Source: Spirochaetales bacterium
Lineage (GTDB): Bacteria; Spirochaetota; Spirochaetia; Treponematales; Treponemataceae
Length of the DNA stretch: 64,000 nt
Assembly (NCBI GenBank): GCA_003252395.1
Contig: QKEL01000013.1
Coordinates: 189,698-253,697, forward strand
Reading direction: 5' to 3'
Shown here piece after piece: positions 8,322 through 15,473 of the stretch. A program made the translations under genes and the position numbers. The notes under the pieces were generated by a model, which was not told where the DNA came from, ran no database searches, and saw only the letters and a list, made by a program, of their open reading frames with translations. Each line of letters opens with the position of its first letter. The stretch's first letter is position 1.

Positions 8322-10643
8322 TTAGCGCCGGGCCATCATGTCGTGGAGCCCGCCGCCGTTCGTAACGTCGGTGAAGCCCATCTGGCCGAGCACCCGTGCC
8401 GCGTAGGCCGAGCGGGCCCCCGAGGCGCAGTAGACGATCACGGGACGGTCTTTCGCGCCGATCACCGCGTCCGCGTTGGCGGGAAGGTCGTCGAGCGGAA
8501 GGTTGACCGCGCCGGGAACCGCGCCCATGCCGTATTCGCCGGGCGTGCGCACGTCCAGGATCAGCGTTCCGCCCGCCGAATCGCCGGCGTCTTCTTCGTC
8601 TTCCCCGCCGTCGGATTCCGCCATGGCCATCATGTCGTGGAGCCCGCCGCCGTTGGTTACCTTCGCGAAACCCGCCTGCTTGAGCTGCCGCGCCGCGTAG
8701 GAAGAGCGGGCCCCCGAGGCGCAGTACACGATTATCTCCCGCCCCTTGTCGCCGAATTCGTCAAGGCGTTCCCCGATCTCGTCGAGCGGGATATTCACGG
8801 CCTTGGGATAGGCGCCCATGGAATATTCTTCCCTCGTGCGAACGTCCACTATCAGGCGTCCCGCGGACCGGGACTTTTTTTCTTCTTCGTCCTTGGCGGG
8901 GCCGCCCTTCGTGCCTTCAGCCCCATGCGAGCCGCCTTCGAGATCCCCGACGTTCTTTTTTTCCACGGGGAAAAGGCCGACTTCGAGCTGGGCGAAGGGA
9001 TAGGCGCGGGCCTGCCGCTCCAGGGAGATATAGCCTCCGGAAAGGTTGTATACCCGCTCGAAGCCCGCTTCCTTGAGCATGCGGAGCGAAACGTGGCCCT
9101 TCTGGCCGTCGTCGCTGATAAGGAGAATCGCCCGGTCCTTCGGAAGCTCGTCGAGGCTCTCCCTGAGCATATTCTGGCTCACGTTGCTCGACCCGGCGAG
9201 ATGCGCCTTCCGGAAGCTGATGGGGTCGCGCAGGTCGAGGGCGATGGGCTTGTTCTCGAGGGCGAAGGCCTCGAGGTCTTTGGCGAGCACGGCCGGGCTG
9301 AAGCCCGAACGCTTGTTGTTCGCCGTGAAGGCCGCCATGTTCACCGGGCCGTTCGGGCTGTTGAACGGCGGCGCGTAGGCCAGGTCCAGTTCCTCGAGGT
9401 CGTCAAGGGTAAGGCCGCCGGCGATGGCCGTGGCGATCACGTCGATCCGCTTGTCTACCCCGACCCGTCCCGCGACCTGGGCGCCGAGCACCTTGCCCGA
9501 TTCCTTGTCGTAGACCAGCATGAGGCTTACCTTCTGCGATCCGGGATAGTAGGCCGTATGGCTCGCCTTGTGCACCACGACCGCGTCGGCGTCGAAGCCC
9601 GCTTCCTTGGCCTGTTTCAGGTTGAGCCCGGTTGAACCGGCCACCGCGCCGAAAAGCTTGACTACCGAGGTTCCGCTCGCGCCCTTGTAGGCCTTGTCGC
9701 CGCCCAGGGCGTTTTCCGCCACGATGCGGCCCTGCCGGTTCGCCGGCCCGGCCAGGGGAATGCGGGCCTTTCGGTTGTTCACCCAATTCTCGATCTCGTT
9801 CATGTCGCCCGCGGCGTAAATGCTTTCGTCGCTCGTGCGGAGCCGGTCGTTCACCAAAAGGCCGCCCGCCTGGCCGATCTCGAGACCGGCTTCCTGGGCG
9901 AGCTTGAGGGTGGGCCGGACGCCCACCGAGAGGAGGACCATGTCGGCCTCGAGTTTCGTGCCGTCGTTTGCCGTCACGACGTTGCCCTCTACGCTCGCCA
10001 AGGCCTTGCCGAGGTGGAGTTTCACGCCGTAGTCCAGAAGTTCCTTTTCGATGAAGCCCGCCATCTCGCCCTCAAGGAGGGGCATGACCTGCGGGGCGAA
10101 CTCGAGGAGGTTGACCGAAAGGCCGCGCTTCGCGAGGGCCTCGACCATCTCGAGGCCGATAAAGCCGCCGCCAACCACCACCGCGGTCTTCGGGGCCTTT
10201 TTCGCGATAAAGTCGTTGATCCTGTCCATATCGTCCAAGGTCCATAGCTGGAACACGTTTTCCTGATCCACGCCGGGAAGGGGAGGGACGATGGGCTTTC
10301 CGCCCTGGGCCAATATCAGCGCGTCGTAGTCGAATACGGTTTTCTCGTCCGTCTTTTTATTGACCGCCGTCACCTTCTTTGCCTTCCGGTCCAGGGCGGT
10401 AGCCTCGGTGGCGGTGTGGACGGTCACGCGATACTGGTCGCGAAAGGTTTCGGGGCTGGCCAGAATGAGGTCCGAGCGGTTTTTCACGTCGCCGCCGATA
10501 AAGTAGGGAAGTCCGCAGTTGGCGAACGAAACGTCGTCTCCCGCCTCGAGCAGGGTAATTTCCGCCTCTCCGTCGATCCGTCGCGCCCGCGCCGCCGCCG
10601 TGGCTCCGGCCGCAACTCCTCCGATAATCAGTACCTTTTTCAT
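8322..10643 (-). CDS. CoA-disulfide reductase fused to three rhodanese domains
   Basis: A 773-residue fusion. Residues 1-440 are a pyridine-nucleotide disulfide oxidoreductase with the FAD-binding GGVAAGATAAARARR start and Cys43 in the SFANCGLPYFIGG motif, diagnostic for CoA-disulfide reductase/NADH oxidase. Three rhodanese domains follow at about 467-545, 597-675 and 694-773. The first has ISDDGQKG where the catalytic loop should be, so it lacks the cysteine. The second and third both have the CASGAR loop and share long identical stretches (29 nt identical at the 3' ends), indicating recent duplication. Linkers are Glu/Gly/Lys-rich. Family members reduce CoA disulfides, persulfides or polysulfides. 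AGGAG lies 11 nt before the ATG, so the start is firm. A possible activator site lies upstream (10750-10762). Confidence 0.92.
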   Translation of the reverse strand: MKKVLIIGGVAAGATAAARARRIDGEAEITLLEAGDDVSFANCGLPYFIGGDVKNRSDLILASPETFRDQYRVTVHTATEATALDRKAKKVTAVNKKTDEKTVFDYDALILAQGGKPIVPPLPGVDQENVFQLWTLDDMDRINDFIAKKAPKTAVVVGGGFIGLEMVEALAKRGLSVNLLEFAPQVMPLLEGEMAGFIEKELLDYGVKLHLGKALASVEGNVVTANDGTKLEADMVLLSVGVRPTLKLAQEAGLEIGQAGGLLVNDRLRTSDESIYAAGDMNEIENWVNNRKARIPLAGPANRQGRIVAENALGGDKAYKGASGTSVVKLFGAVAGSTGLNLKQAKEAGFDADAVVVHKASHTAYYPGSQKVSLMLVYDKESGKVLGAQVAGRVGVDKRIDVIATAIAGGLTLDDLEELDLAYAPPFNSPNGPVNMAAFTANNKRSGFSPAVLAKDLEAFALENKPIALDLRDPISFRKAHLAGSSNVSQNMLRESLDELPKDRAILLISDDGQKGHVSLRMLKEAGFERVYNLSGGYISLERQARAYPFAQLEVGLFPVEKKNVGDLEGGSHGAEGTKGGPAKDEEEKKSRSAGRLIVDVRTREEYSMGAYPKAVNIPLDEIGERLDEFGDKGREIIVYCASGARSSYAARQLKQAGFAKVTNGGGLHDMMAMAESDGGEDEEDAGDSAGGTLILDVRTPGEYGMGAVPGAVNLPLDDLPANADAVIGAKDRPVIVYCASGARSAYAARVLGQMGFTDVTNGGGLHDMMARR

Positions 10644-10721
10644 GGCTTCTACGCTCCTGGAATAAAAAAGTTCGGCCTCGCCCCTGCCCGGGGCAGCCGT
10701 TTGGTTCTTCTTGATACCTTT

Positions 10722-10762
10722 ATCATACGGAATGCGCGGCCGCGTTGCAGTGACAAAGTCAC
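10722..10762 (-). promoter_or_regulatory. promoter and inverted-repeat activator site of the CoA-disulfide reductase gene
   Basis: On the minus strand a perfect inverted repeat GTGAC-TTT-GTCAC (10750-10762) lies 22 nt upstream of TATGAT (10722-10727). There is no good -35 box. The repeat is centred near -41 from the expected transcript start at about 10715, the usual place of a class II CRP/FNR-type activator site. The same arrangement occurs at 52484-52525. Confidence 0.5.
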
Positions 10763-10841
10763 CCGCGCGGGCGTACAAGGAGCGACACGCGTTTCGGTTC
10801 TTCGATATAGGCTTTCATACCGCACGCATACGACGTTCCCG

Positions 10842-10871
10842 TAGACGCGCGCCTGTCCGCGGTGTTACCAT
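10842..10871 (+). promoter_or_regulatory. putative leaderless promoter of the DinB gene
   Basis: TAGACG (10842-10847), an 18-nt spacer and TACCAT (10866-10871) are followed after 6 nt (GCCCCC) by the ATG. No ribosome site can be fitted. Confidence 0.4.
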
Positions 10872-10877
10872 GCCCCC

Positions 10878-11393
10878 ATGGACACGCAAACCCTGGATCT
10901 CCTGGCGCGCTACAACGCCAAGGCAAACGCCGCCATGAACGCCCTCATCGCGCCCTTGGGCGACGAGGCGTGGCGGAAAAAATTCGACGGCTACTTCAGT
11001 TCCGTAAAGTCGATGTGCAACCATATTTATATCGGGGATCACAATTGGCTCCGACGCTTCGCCGGCCTTCGGGAATTCGCCTACGCGAAGGACCCGCTAT
11101 TGGCGGGCAAAATCGGCTTCGACGAGCGAGTGGTGGGCACGGTGGGCGAATACCTGGCCATGCGCGAAACCCTGGACCGAAAAATCCTCGAGTTCGCCGC
11201 GGAAGTCCGCCCCGACGATTTCGGCAAGAAACTCGCCTACCTCGATTCCCACGGCGACCGCCACGAACGGGACTTCGGCGGCCTCGTCCTCCACTTTTTC
11301 AATCATCAAACCCATCACCGGGGCATGGTTTCCCTCTACCTGGAATTCCTCGGCGTGCCGAACGACTTCAACAATCTGTACGACCTGCTCTAA
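10878..11393 (+). CDS. DinB-family protein
   Basis: A 171-residue four-helix-bundle protein of the DinB/YfiT superfamily. These metal-binding proteins act in damage responses or as thiol transferases. The conserved histidines are visible: H49 in the first helix (SMCNHIYIGDHNWLRR region) and the HFFNHQTHHRG motif near residues 136-146. The C-terminal NLYDLL is also family-like. ATG 10878 starts the homology. A -10-like box lies only 6 nt upstream, so the mRNA may be leaderless. The thiol partner or substrate is unknown. Confidence 0.85.
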   Translation: MDTQTLDLLARYNAKANAAMNALIAPLGDEAWRKKFDGYFSSVKSMCNHIYIGDHNWLRRFAGLREFAYAKDPLLAGKIGFDERVVGTVGEYLAMRETLDRKILEFAAEVRPDDFGKKLAYLDSHGDRHERDFGGLVLHFFNHQTHHRGMVSLYLEFLGVPNDFNNLYDLL

Positions 11394-11427
11394 GCGGCGC
11401 CGAAACACCACATAAGGATACTTTCAC

Positions 11428-11712
11428 ATGATCTTCACCGTCATAAGCTACATCGCCGCCACGCTCACCACCGTCGCCTTTCTCCCCCAGGCCATCATGA
11501 CCGTCCGCACGAGGGATACCTCGGGCATCTCGCTCGGCATGTACGTCATGTTCACCGTGGGGGTCAATTGCTGGATGGTCTACGGCCTCGCGACGGCCCA
11601 GTGGTCGATCGTCGTTTCCAACGCCATCACCTCGGCCTTCGCGATCACCATTCTCTGCTTTAAAATCGCCGGATTGCTCAAGGAACGAAAGGCCCGCCGC
11701 GCGGCGAACTGA
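11428..11712 (+). CDS. SemiSWEET sugar transporter
   Basis: A 94-residue membrane protein with three helices and the PQ-loop signature FLPQAIMTVRTRDTSGISLG in the first helix and loop. It also has Trp and Asn residues in helices 2 and 3 that line the sugar pocket in SemiSWEETs. These proteins dimerise to form a bidirectional sugar uniporter in the inner membrane. The length is normal. AAGGA lies upstream of the ATG. The last codons and the stop are repeated twice more downstream as degenerate copies (11724-11755). Confidence 0.9.
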   Translation: MIFTVISYIAATLTTVAFLPQAIMTVRTRDTSGISLGMYVMFTVGVNCWMVYGLATAQWSIVVSNAITSAFAITILCFKIAGLLKERKARRAAN

Positions 11713-11755
11713 GCGGCTCCTGACCGCGCGGCGAGCTGAGCCGCGCGGCGAGCTG
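11700..11755. repeat. degenerate tandem repeat of the SemiSWEET gene end
   Basis: The terminal CGCGCGGCGAACTGAGC of the gene recurs as two near-copies. The 15-base unit CCGCGCGGCGAGCTG at 11724-11738 is repeated exactly at 11741-11755. It separates the two convergent genes. Confidence 0.7.
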
Positions 11756-11760
11756 TTCGC

Positions 11761-12411
11761 CTAAGCCCGCTCAGGGGCGATAAAGTTCGTGCGCACCCGC
11801 TCTTCCCGCTTTGGAAGGGGAACGCCGGCCTTTTCGCCCGCTTCCTTGCAGCGCAGGAACCATGCCATGTTGCGCGCGAGCACCCGCATGGACTGCATGC
11901 CCTCCAGGTCCCTTTTCGCGTCGGCCGCGTTGGCGCCGTGCACCATGTTCCAGTATTGGGACGATATGACGGGCATATTCGAAACGGTAAAGTATTTATT
12001 GATCTGATCGAAGGCCGCGGTGGTCCCGCCCCGGCGCGCCGCGACGACGGCGGCGGCGGGCTTCAGGTAAAACCGCCCCTTGCCGCTATTGCCCTCGGCG
12101 TAAAAAAGCCGGTCCATGAACGCGACAAAGGCGCCGGCGGCGCCCGCGTAATGCACCGGGGAACCGAAAATGAAGCCGTCGGCGGACTCGGCCTTTTCCA
12201 TGAAGGCGTTCACCCCGTCGGTATCGCCGAAGGCGCACTTCCCCAAGGCCCTGCACTTCATGCACGCCGTGCACCCGATGAGCGCCGCAACGCCCAGCTG
12301 CGCGATTTCCGTCTCTATTCCTTCCTCGTTCAAAGTCGCCGCGATCTCGCTCAGCGCCGCGAACGTGGTTCCTTCCGCGTGCGGGCTCCCGTTGAGCATC
12401 AGTACCTTCAT
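11761..12411 (-). CDS. flavodoxin-fold NAD(P)H-dependent FMN reductase
   Basis: A 216-residue member of the NADPH-dependent FMN reductase / iron-sulfur-flavoprotein-like family. It begins with KVLMLNGSPHAEGTTFAAL, the FMN phosphate-binding loop. It has a C-x2-C-x5-C segment (GCTACMKCRALGKCAFGD, residues about 50-67) typical of this group, and a GSPVHYAGAAGAFVAFMDR flavin-loop motif. It probably transfers electrons from NAD(P)H to small acceptors. ATG 12411 is preferred over 12429 because GGGAG lies 6-9 nt before it. A CATACT box at 12442-12447 on the minus strand is a plausible -10 element. Confidence 0.85.
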   Translation of the reverse strand: MKVLMLNGSPHAEGTTFAALSEIAATLNEEGIETEIAQLGVAALIGCTACMKCRALGKCAFGDTDGVNAFMEKAESADGFIFGSPVHYAGAAGAFVAFMDRLFYAEGNSGKGRFYLKPAAAVVAARRGGTTAAFDQINKYFTVSNMPVISSQYWNMVHGANAADAKRDLEGMQSMRVLARNMAWFLRCKEAGEKAGVPLPKREERVRTNFIAPERA

Positions 12412-12493
12412 GTCACGCTCCCTCGTCATTGATTTTCCGGTAGTATGCCATCAATCGTACCGCGTCGAAAGGGGGCGGGCCGGTTCTTTTTTT

Positions 12494-12590
12494 TAAGATT
12501 GAGGCAGTCAGGGCCACTCGGGTCGATCGAACGACGCGCGGAGCCCCCGCGGAGGCGCCAAAGGACGGGCGTCGCGCGCGGTCCCGATTT
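12494..12590 (+). repeat. intergenic GAGGCAG/hairpin element, copy 1
   Basis: GAGGCAG at 12501-12507 is followed about 30 nt later by a CGCGGAGCCCCCGCGGAG hairpin. It resembles elements at 20722, 44632 and, inverted, at 14737 and 18896. Confidence 0.45.
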
Positions 12591-12593
12591 CGC

Positions 12594-12622
12594 TTCTCAA
12601 CTCCGGCCTACCGGTATATACT
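12594..12622 (+). promoter_or_regulatory. promoter of the leader ORF and hybrid lipoprotein
   Basis: TTCTCA (12594-12599), a 17-nt spacer and TATACT (12617-12622) give a start near 12629. That leaves a leader of about 78 nt containing a short reading frame. Confidence 0.6.
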
Positions 12623-12641
12623 GAAACGGTTTAGGACATTC

Positions 12642-12710
12642 ATGTCCCGTGAGAGCCTGTATTCAACGCATCGCAGCGAACAAAAGCGCAACGGAAAGGG
12701 GATTCCATGA
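12642..12710 (+). CDS. possible 22-residue leader peptide overlapping the lipoprotein start
   Basis: An ATG at 12642, 5-6 nt after AGGA, opens a 22-codon frame (MSRESLYSTHRSEQKRNGKG and two more residues). Its TGA stop (12708-12710) overlaps the ATG of the lipoprotein gene as ATGA. It lies entirely within the predicted 5' leader. Translational coupling is the simplest reading. No attenuator-like run of one amino acid is present. It could be chance, as the region is short. Confidence 0.35.
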   Translation: MSRESLYSTHRSEQKRNGKGIP

Positions 12711-13675
12711 AACCGGCAAAAATAGTGTGGGTTGTAGCCCTCGCGGCGATCGTTTTCGGCTGCGAAAATCCTTCGTCTACGAAAGACGAAACGGGAACGT
12801 TGAAGGTTCGTTCCTATTCCGACGGTTATGCGGACCCGTCGACCATATCGGCCGAGAGCCCGATTAACGCGATTCTCGACGTGACCTATCCCGACGGCTC
12901 GAAGCGCACCGTCGTTACCGACGAGCTTGGTTTTTACGATTTTGGGGCCGTTCCCGCCGGAACCTATGAGATCAAGCCCCGTTACCTAGACGACCTGGCG
13001 CCTACCCGGATATCCGTGGGAAAGGGCGAGGCGGTATCGAAAACCGTTCTTCTTCCGTATATTGAAATCGCGTACTACCTCTTTGACCCGGATACCGCAC
13101 CCGTGAACGGCGCGAACGTTCGGAAGGCCCTCTCCCTGGCGGTCGTTCGGCAGGATATTGCCGACGCGTCGGGGGGAACCAACGCGCCGCTGGCGAGTTG
13201 CATCCCCGCCCGCCTCGCCGGCCCCTGGTCGGCGGCCGCCCATGCGCATGCGGAATCGCTCGGCGAGGCGAGGACCACACTCGGAAACGGCGCCGCGGAC
13301 CTTGCGATATCCTATAACGATAACGTCGCGGTGAACGCACCCATCGCCGCAAAGGTTCGGGACCAATGGCAGGCTATCGGGAATGCCGTTACCGTATCGC
13401 TTTCGGCCTATTCTTGGGACGATTTCGTGCAGAAGCGCGACGTAAATAAATCCTTCCAGGCGGCGCGGGGCGGTTGGGGATACGATTCGAATAATCCCCT
13501 CCCCCTGTTCGCGGCCCAGGTATTCCTCGAAACCGCCGAGTACGCCTCGCTTTTGCAAGCCGCGGAGGCGGATCTCGCGCGCGGCGACTTTGGCGCGTTC
13601 GACGCCGATATCGTCGCGCTCAACGATTATCTCGTGGATAACTGCCTGCTTATCCCCTTGTACCAAAACCAATGA
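12707..13675 (+). CDS. hybrid lipoprotein: carboxypeptidase-regulatory-like domain plus reduced OppA-like tail
   Basis: A 322-residue lipoprotein; the signal peptide ends in IVFGC, so Cys20 or a neighbouring position is lipidated. Residues about 25-115 form a small beta-sandwich of the carboxypeptidase-regulatory type (INAILDVTYPDGSKRTVVTD, then AGTYEIKPRY). Residues about 125-322 resemble parts of family-5 oligopeptide-binding proteins: VRKALSLAVVRQDIADASGG, then VRDQWQAIGNAVTVSLS, a GGWGYDSNNPLPLF turn and a C-terminal LVDNCLLIPLYQNQ. An intact family-5 protein has over 500 residues, so most of the ligand-binding lobes are missing. It may be a domesticated remnant used for surface binding. 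GGGGA precedes the ATG. Confidence 0.65.
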   Translation: MKPAKIVWVVALAAIVFGCENPSSTKDETGTLKVRSYSDGYADPSTISAESPINAILDVTYPDGSKRTVVTDELGFYDFGAVPAGTYEIKPRYLDDLAPTRISVGKGEAVSKTVLLPYIEIAYYLFDPDTAPVNGANVRKALSLAVVRQDIADASGGTNAPLASCIPARLAGPWSAAAHAHAESLGEARTTLGNGAADLAISYNDNVAVNAPIAAKVRDQWQAIGNAVTVSLSAYSWDDFVQKRDVNKSFQAARGGWGYDSNNPLPLFAAQVFLETAEYASLLQAAEADLARGDFGAFDADIVALNDYLVDNCLLIPLYQNQ

Positions 13676-13713
13676 GGACGACGGGCGTTTAATGTATTAT
13701 AAGGATGCGGCAT

Positions 13714-14616
13714 ATGGGTAACTTTCTGAAGGTAGACGACCTTAGCGGCGACGAGTTGATCGCGGTGCTGGACCGCGCCGACGCGCTCAAGGAAATGTGG
13801 GATACGGGCCGCATGCCCCGGAGCCTCGCGGGGAAACGGGGGGCGCTTTGGTTTTACGGGCAGGGCTTTCGCAACCGCGTCGCCTTCGAGCTCGGCGCCC
13901 GCGCGCTCGGCGCCGACGTTTCCTTCATTCCCGGCGAACTCGGCGTTCATGAGCCGATCGAGGATATCGGGGCCTATCTCGACAATTGGTTCGACTTTTT
14001 CGCGATTCGCTGCAAAAGCCATGCCGATTTGGAAACCGTCGCCGCGCGGACGCGGGGCCCGGTGATCAACGCCCGCACTTCCTTCAACCATCCCTGCGAG
14101 ATCGTCGGCGACCTGCAGTATATCCGGAGGGAGCGGAAAAGCCTCGAGGGGCTCTCCGTCGTTTTCGTGGGCGAGCTGACCAACCTTTGCATGAGCTGGT
14201 TCGAGGCGGCCCGCGCGTTGCCCATTACCGTGACCCAGGTGGCCCCCGCGGGCTACGAGGCCCCTCCCGATCTACTGGCGCGTCTCAATGACGGGGCCGC
14301 GGGGCGCGTACGGGTTTCTCGCGATCTATACGGCAGCGTATCCGGCGAGACCGACGTACTCTACACCGACTGCTGGCCGAAGGGCGCAGACGCCGAGAAA
14401 ACCCGCGACGCCTTCTTGCCCTATCAGGTGACGAAAGACGTGGTCCTCCGCATGAACGGCGCGGGCTTCTTTTTGCCCTGCCCGCCTATTACCCGGGGCG
14501 AGGAAATCTCCGCCGATTCCCTCGGCGCGCGACAGTACCGCGACTATAGCGCCAAGGAATACCTTCTTCACGCGCAAAACGCCATTATGGAGTGGTGTAT
14601 GGGGCGGCTTGACTGA
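13714..14616 (+). CDS. aspartate/ornithine transcarbamylase-like protein with altered active site
   Basis: A protein of about 300 residues with the transcarbamylase fold: N-terminal carbamoyl-phosphate domain, the HPCE motif (equivalent to HPCQ), VVFVGELTNLCMSW and DVLYTDCWPKG. The carbamoyl-phosphate STRT loop, normally S-x-R-T-R, is replaced by GQGFRNR. The usual HCLP ornithine/transition-state motif is replaced by FFLPCPPITRGEE. These changes suggest a non-canonical acceptor or an inactive paralogue. ATG 13705 is an alternative start three codons upstream; 13714 has AAGGA at good spacing. It stands alone, without other arginine or pyrimidine genes nearby, so the pathway is unknown. Confidence 0.72.
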   Translation: MGNFLKVDDLSGDELIAVLDRADALKEMWDTGRMPRSLAGKRGALWFYGQGFRNRVAFELGARALGADVSFIPGELGVHEPIEDIGAYLDNWFDFFAIRCKSHADLETVAARTRGPVINARTSFNHPCEIVGDLQYIRRERKSLEGLSVVFVGELTNLCMSWFEAARALPITVTQVAPAGYEAPPDLLARLNDGAAGRVRVSRDLYGSVSGETDVLYTDCWPKGADAEKTRDAFLPYQVTKDVVLRMNGAGFFLPCPPITRGEEISADSLGARQYRDYSAKEYLLHAQNAIMEWCMGRLD

Positions 14617-14634
14617 GTCATGGCCGCGGCGCGG

Positions 14635-14745
14635 CCCGCGGCCAAGAGGTCGTCCCGCCGTTCCGCCCGCTCGGTAGCGGCCCGCTCAGCGGCGGCCCGC
14701 TCGGCGGGCTTTCGCGCGCCTTCGCCCGTTCTGCCTCGGTCCCGG
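14635..14745 (-). repeat. intergenic GAGGCAG/hairpin element, copy 2 (inverted)
   Basis: On the minus strand GACCGAGGCAG (ending at 14731) leads into GC-rich repeats of the form GCGGCCCGCTC. It fills the gap between the convergent transcarbamylase and MarC genes. Confidence 0.4.
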
Positions 14746-14760
14746 CCCTTCTTTTGACCG

Positions 14761-15378
14761 TTAGGGGATGAGGCTTACGCCGAAGACCTCGGAAATGCCC
14801 GCGATAAGGAAGTGGGCGCCGATCGCGGCGATGAAGATCCAGAGGATCCTGGCGACCACGAGGGTGCCGAGCCGGCCGAGAACGCGGGATATCCAGACGG
14901 AGGCGCGGATGGTGACGAAGCAGACGAGGAAGGTACATACCAGGGCGAGGCCGGCGACGAACCAGCCGTCCCGGTCCAGGATCAATATGGCCGTGACGAT
15001 GGAGCCGGGGCCGACCAATAGGGGTACCGCCATGGGAACCACGCCCATTTCCATGGCCTTCGCCGGGGTGCTTTGGTATTCGAGCGGGTCGTAAAAGACG
15101 ATTTGCTTTATGGCCAAAACGAGGAGGAGTATGCCGCCGGCGATCCGGAATTCGGCCATGTGAATCTGGAATACGTACTGCATGACCCACTGGCCCGTGT
15201 ACATGAGGACGAGCAGGGTAAAAAACCCGGCGAGCACCGCGGTATTGAAGAGCTTGTTCCGGGAGGCCTTGTCCAGGTCCTTGGTCAGTTCCGCGTACAT
15301 GGGAACCACGGTGATCGGGTTCAAAATGGCGATCAGGGCGAGAAAGGCGTTGAAAAACGCCTCAAAATTGAAGTTCAT
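14761..15378 (-). CDS. MarC-family integral membrane protein
   Basis: A 205-residue six-helix inner-membrane protein of the MarC/YchE family. It has the NPITVVPMYAELT motif after the first helix and the repeat-half counterpart MAVPLLVGPGSIVTAI. The family is of unknown transport function; an old link to multiple antibiotic resistance was not upheld. The start at ATG 15378 is supported by a TATACT -10 box 7 nt upstream on the same strand. There is no Shine-Dalgarno, so the transcript is predicted to be leaderless. Confidence 0.9.
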   Translation of the reverse strand: MNFNFEAFFNAFLALIAILNPITVVPMYAELTKDLDKASRNKLFNTAVLAGFFTLLVLMYTGQWVMQYVFQIHMAEFRIAGGILLLVLAIKQIVFYDPLEYQSTPAKAMEMGVVPMAVPLLVGPGSIVTAILILDRDGWFVAGLALVCTFLVCFVTIRASVWISRVLGRLGTLVVARILWIFIAAIGAHFLIAGISEVFGVSLIP

Positions 15379-15385
15379 ACGGGAA

Positions 15386-15414
15386 AGTATAGCGGATAAA
15401 CCCGTCTCGGAGAA
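15386..15414 (-). promoter_or_regulatory. putative leaderless promoter of marC-like gene
   Basis: TTCTCC (15409-15414) and TATACT (15386-15391) are 17 nt apart on the minus strand. The ATG begins 7 nt after the -10 box. Confidence 0.5.
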
Positions 15415-15473
15415 TAGATCCGGCACGGGAAACGCGGGGATACGCCCCGCGCTCACGAACAAGGAGGAATCGA

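Noticed and set aside
14616-14761. Repeated GCGGCCCGCTC units considered as a CRISPR-like or tandem array
   Set aside because: The units are short, irregular and without spacers. They fit better as part of the intergenic hairpin element.
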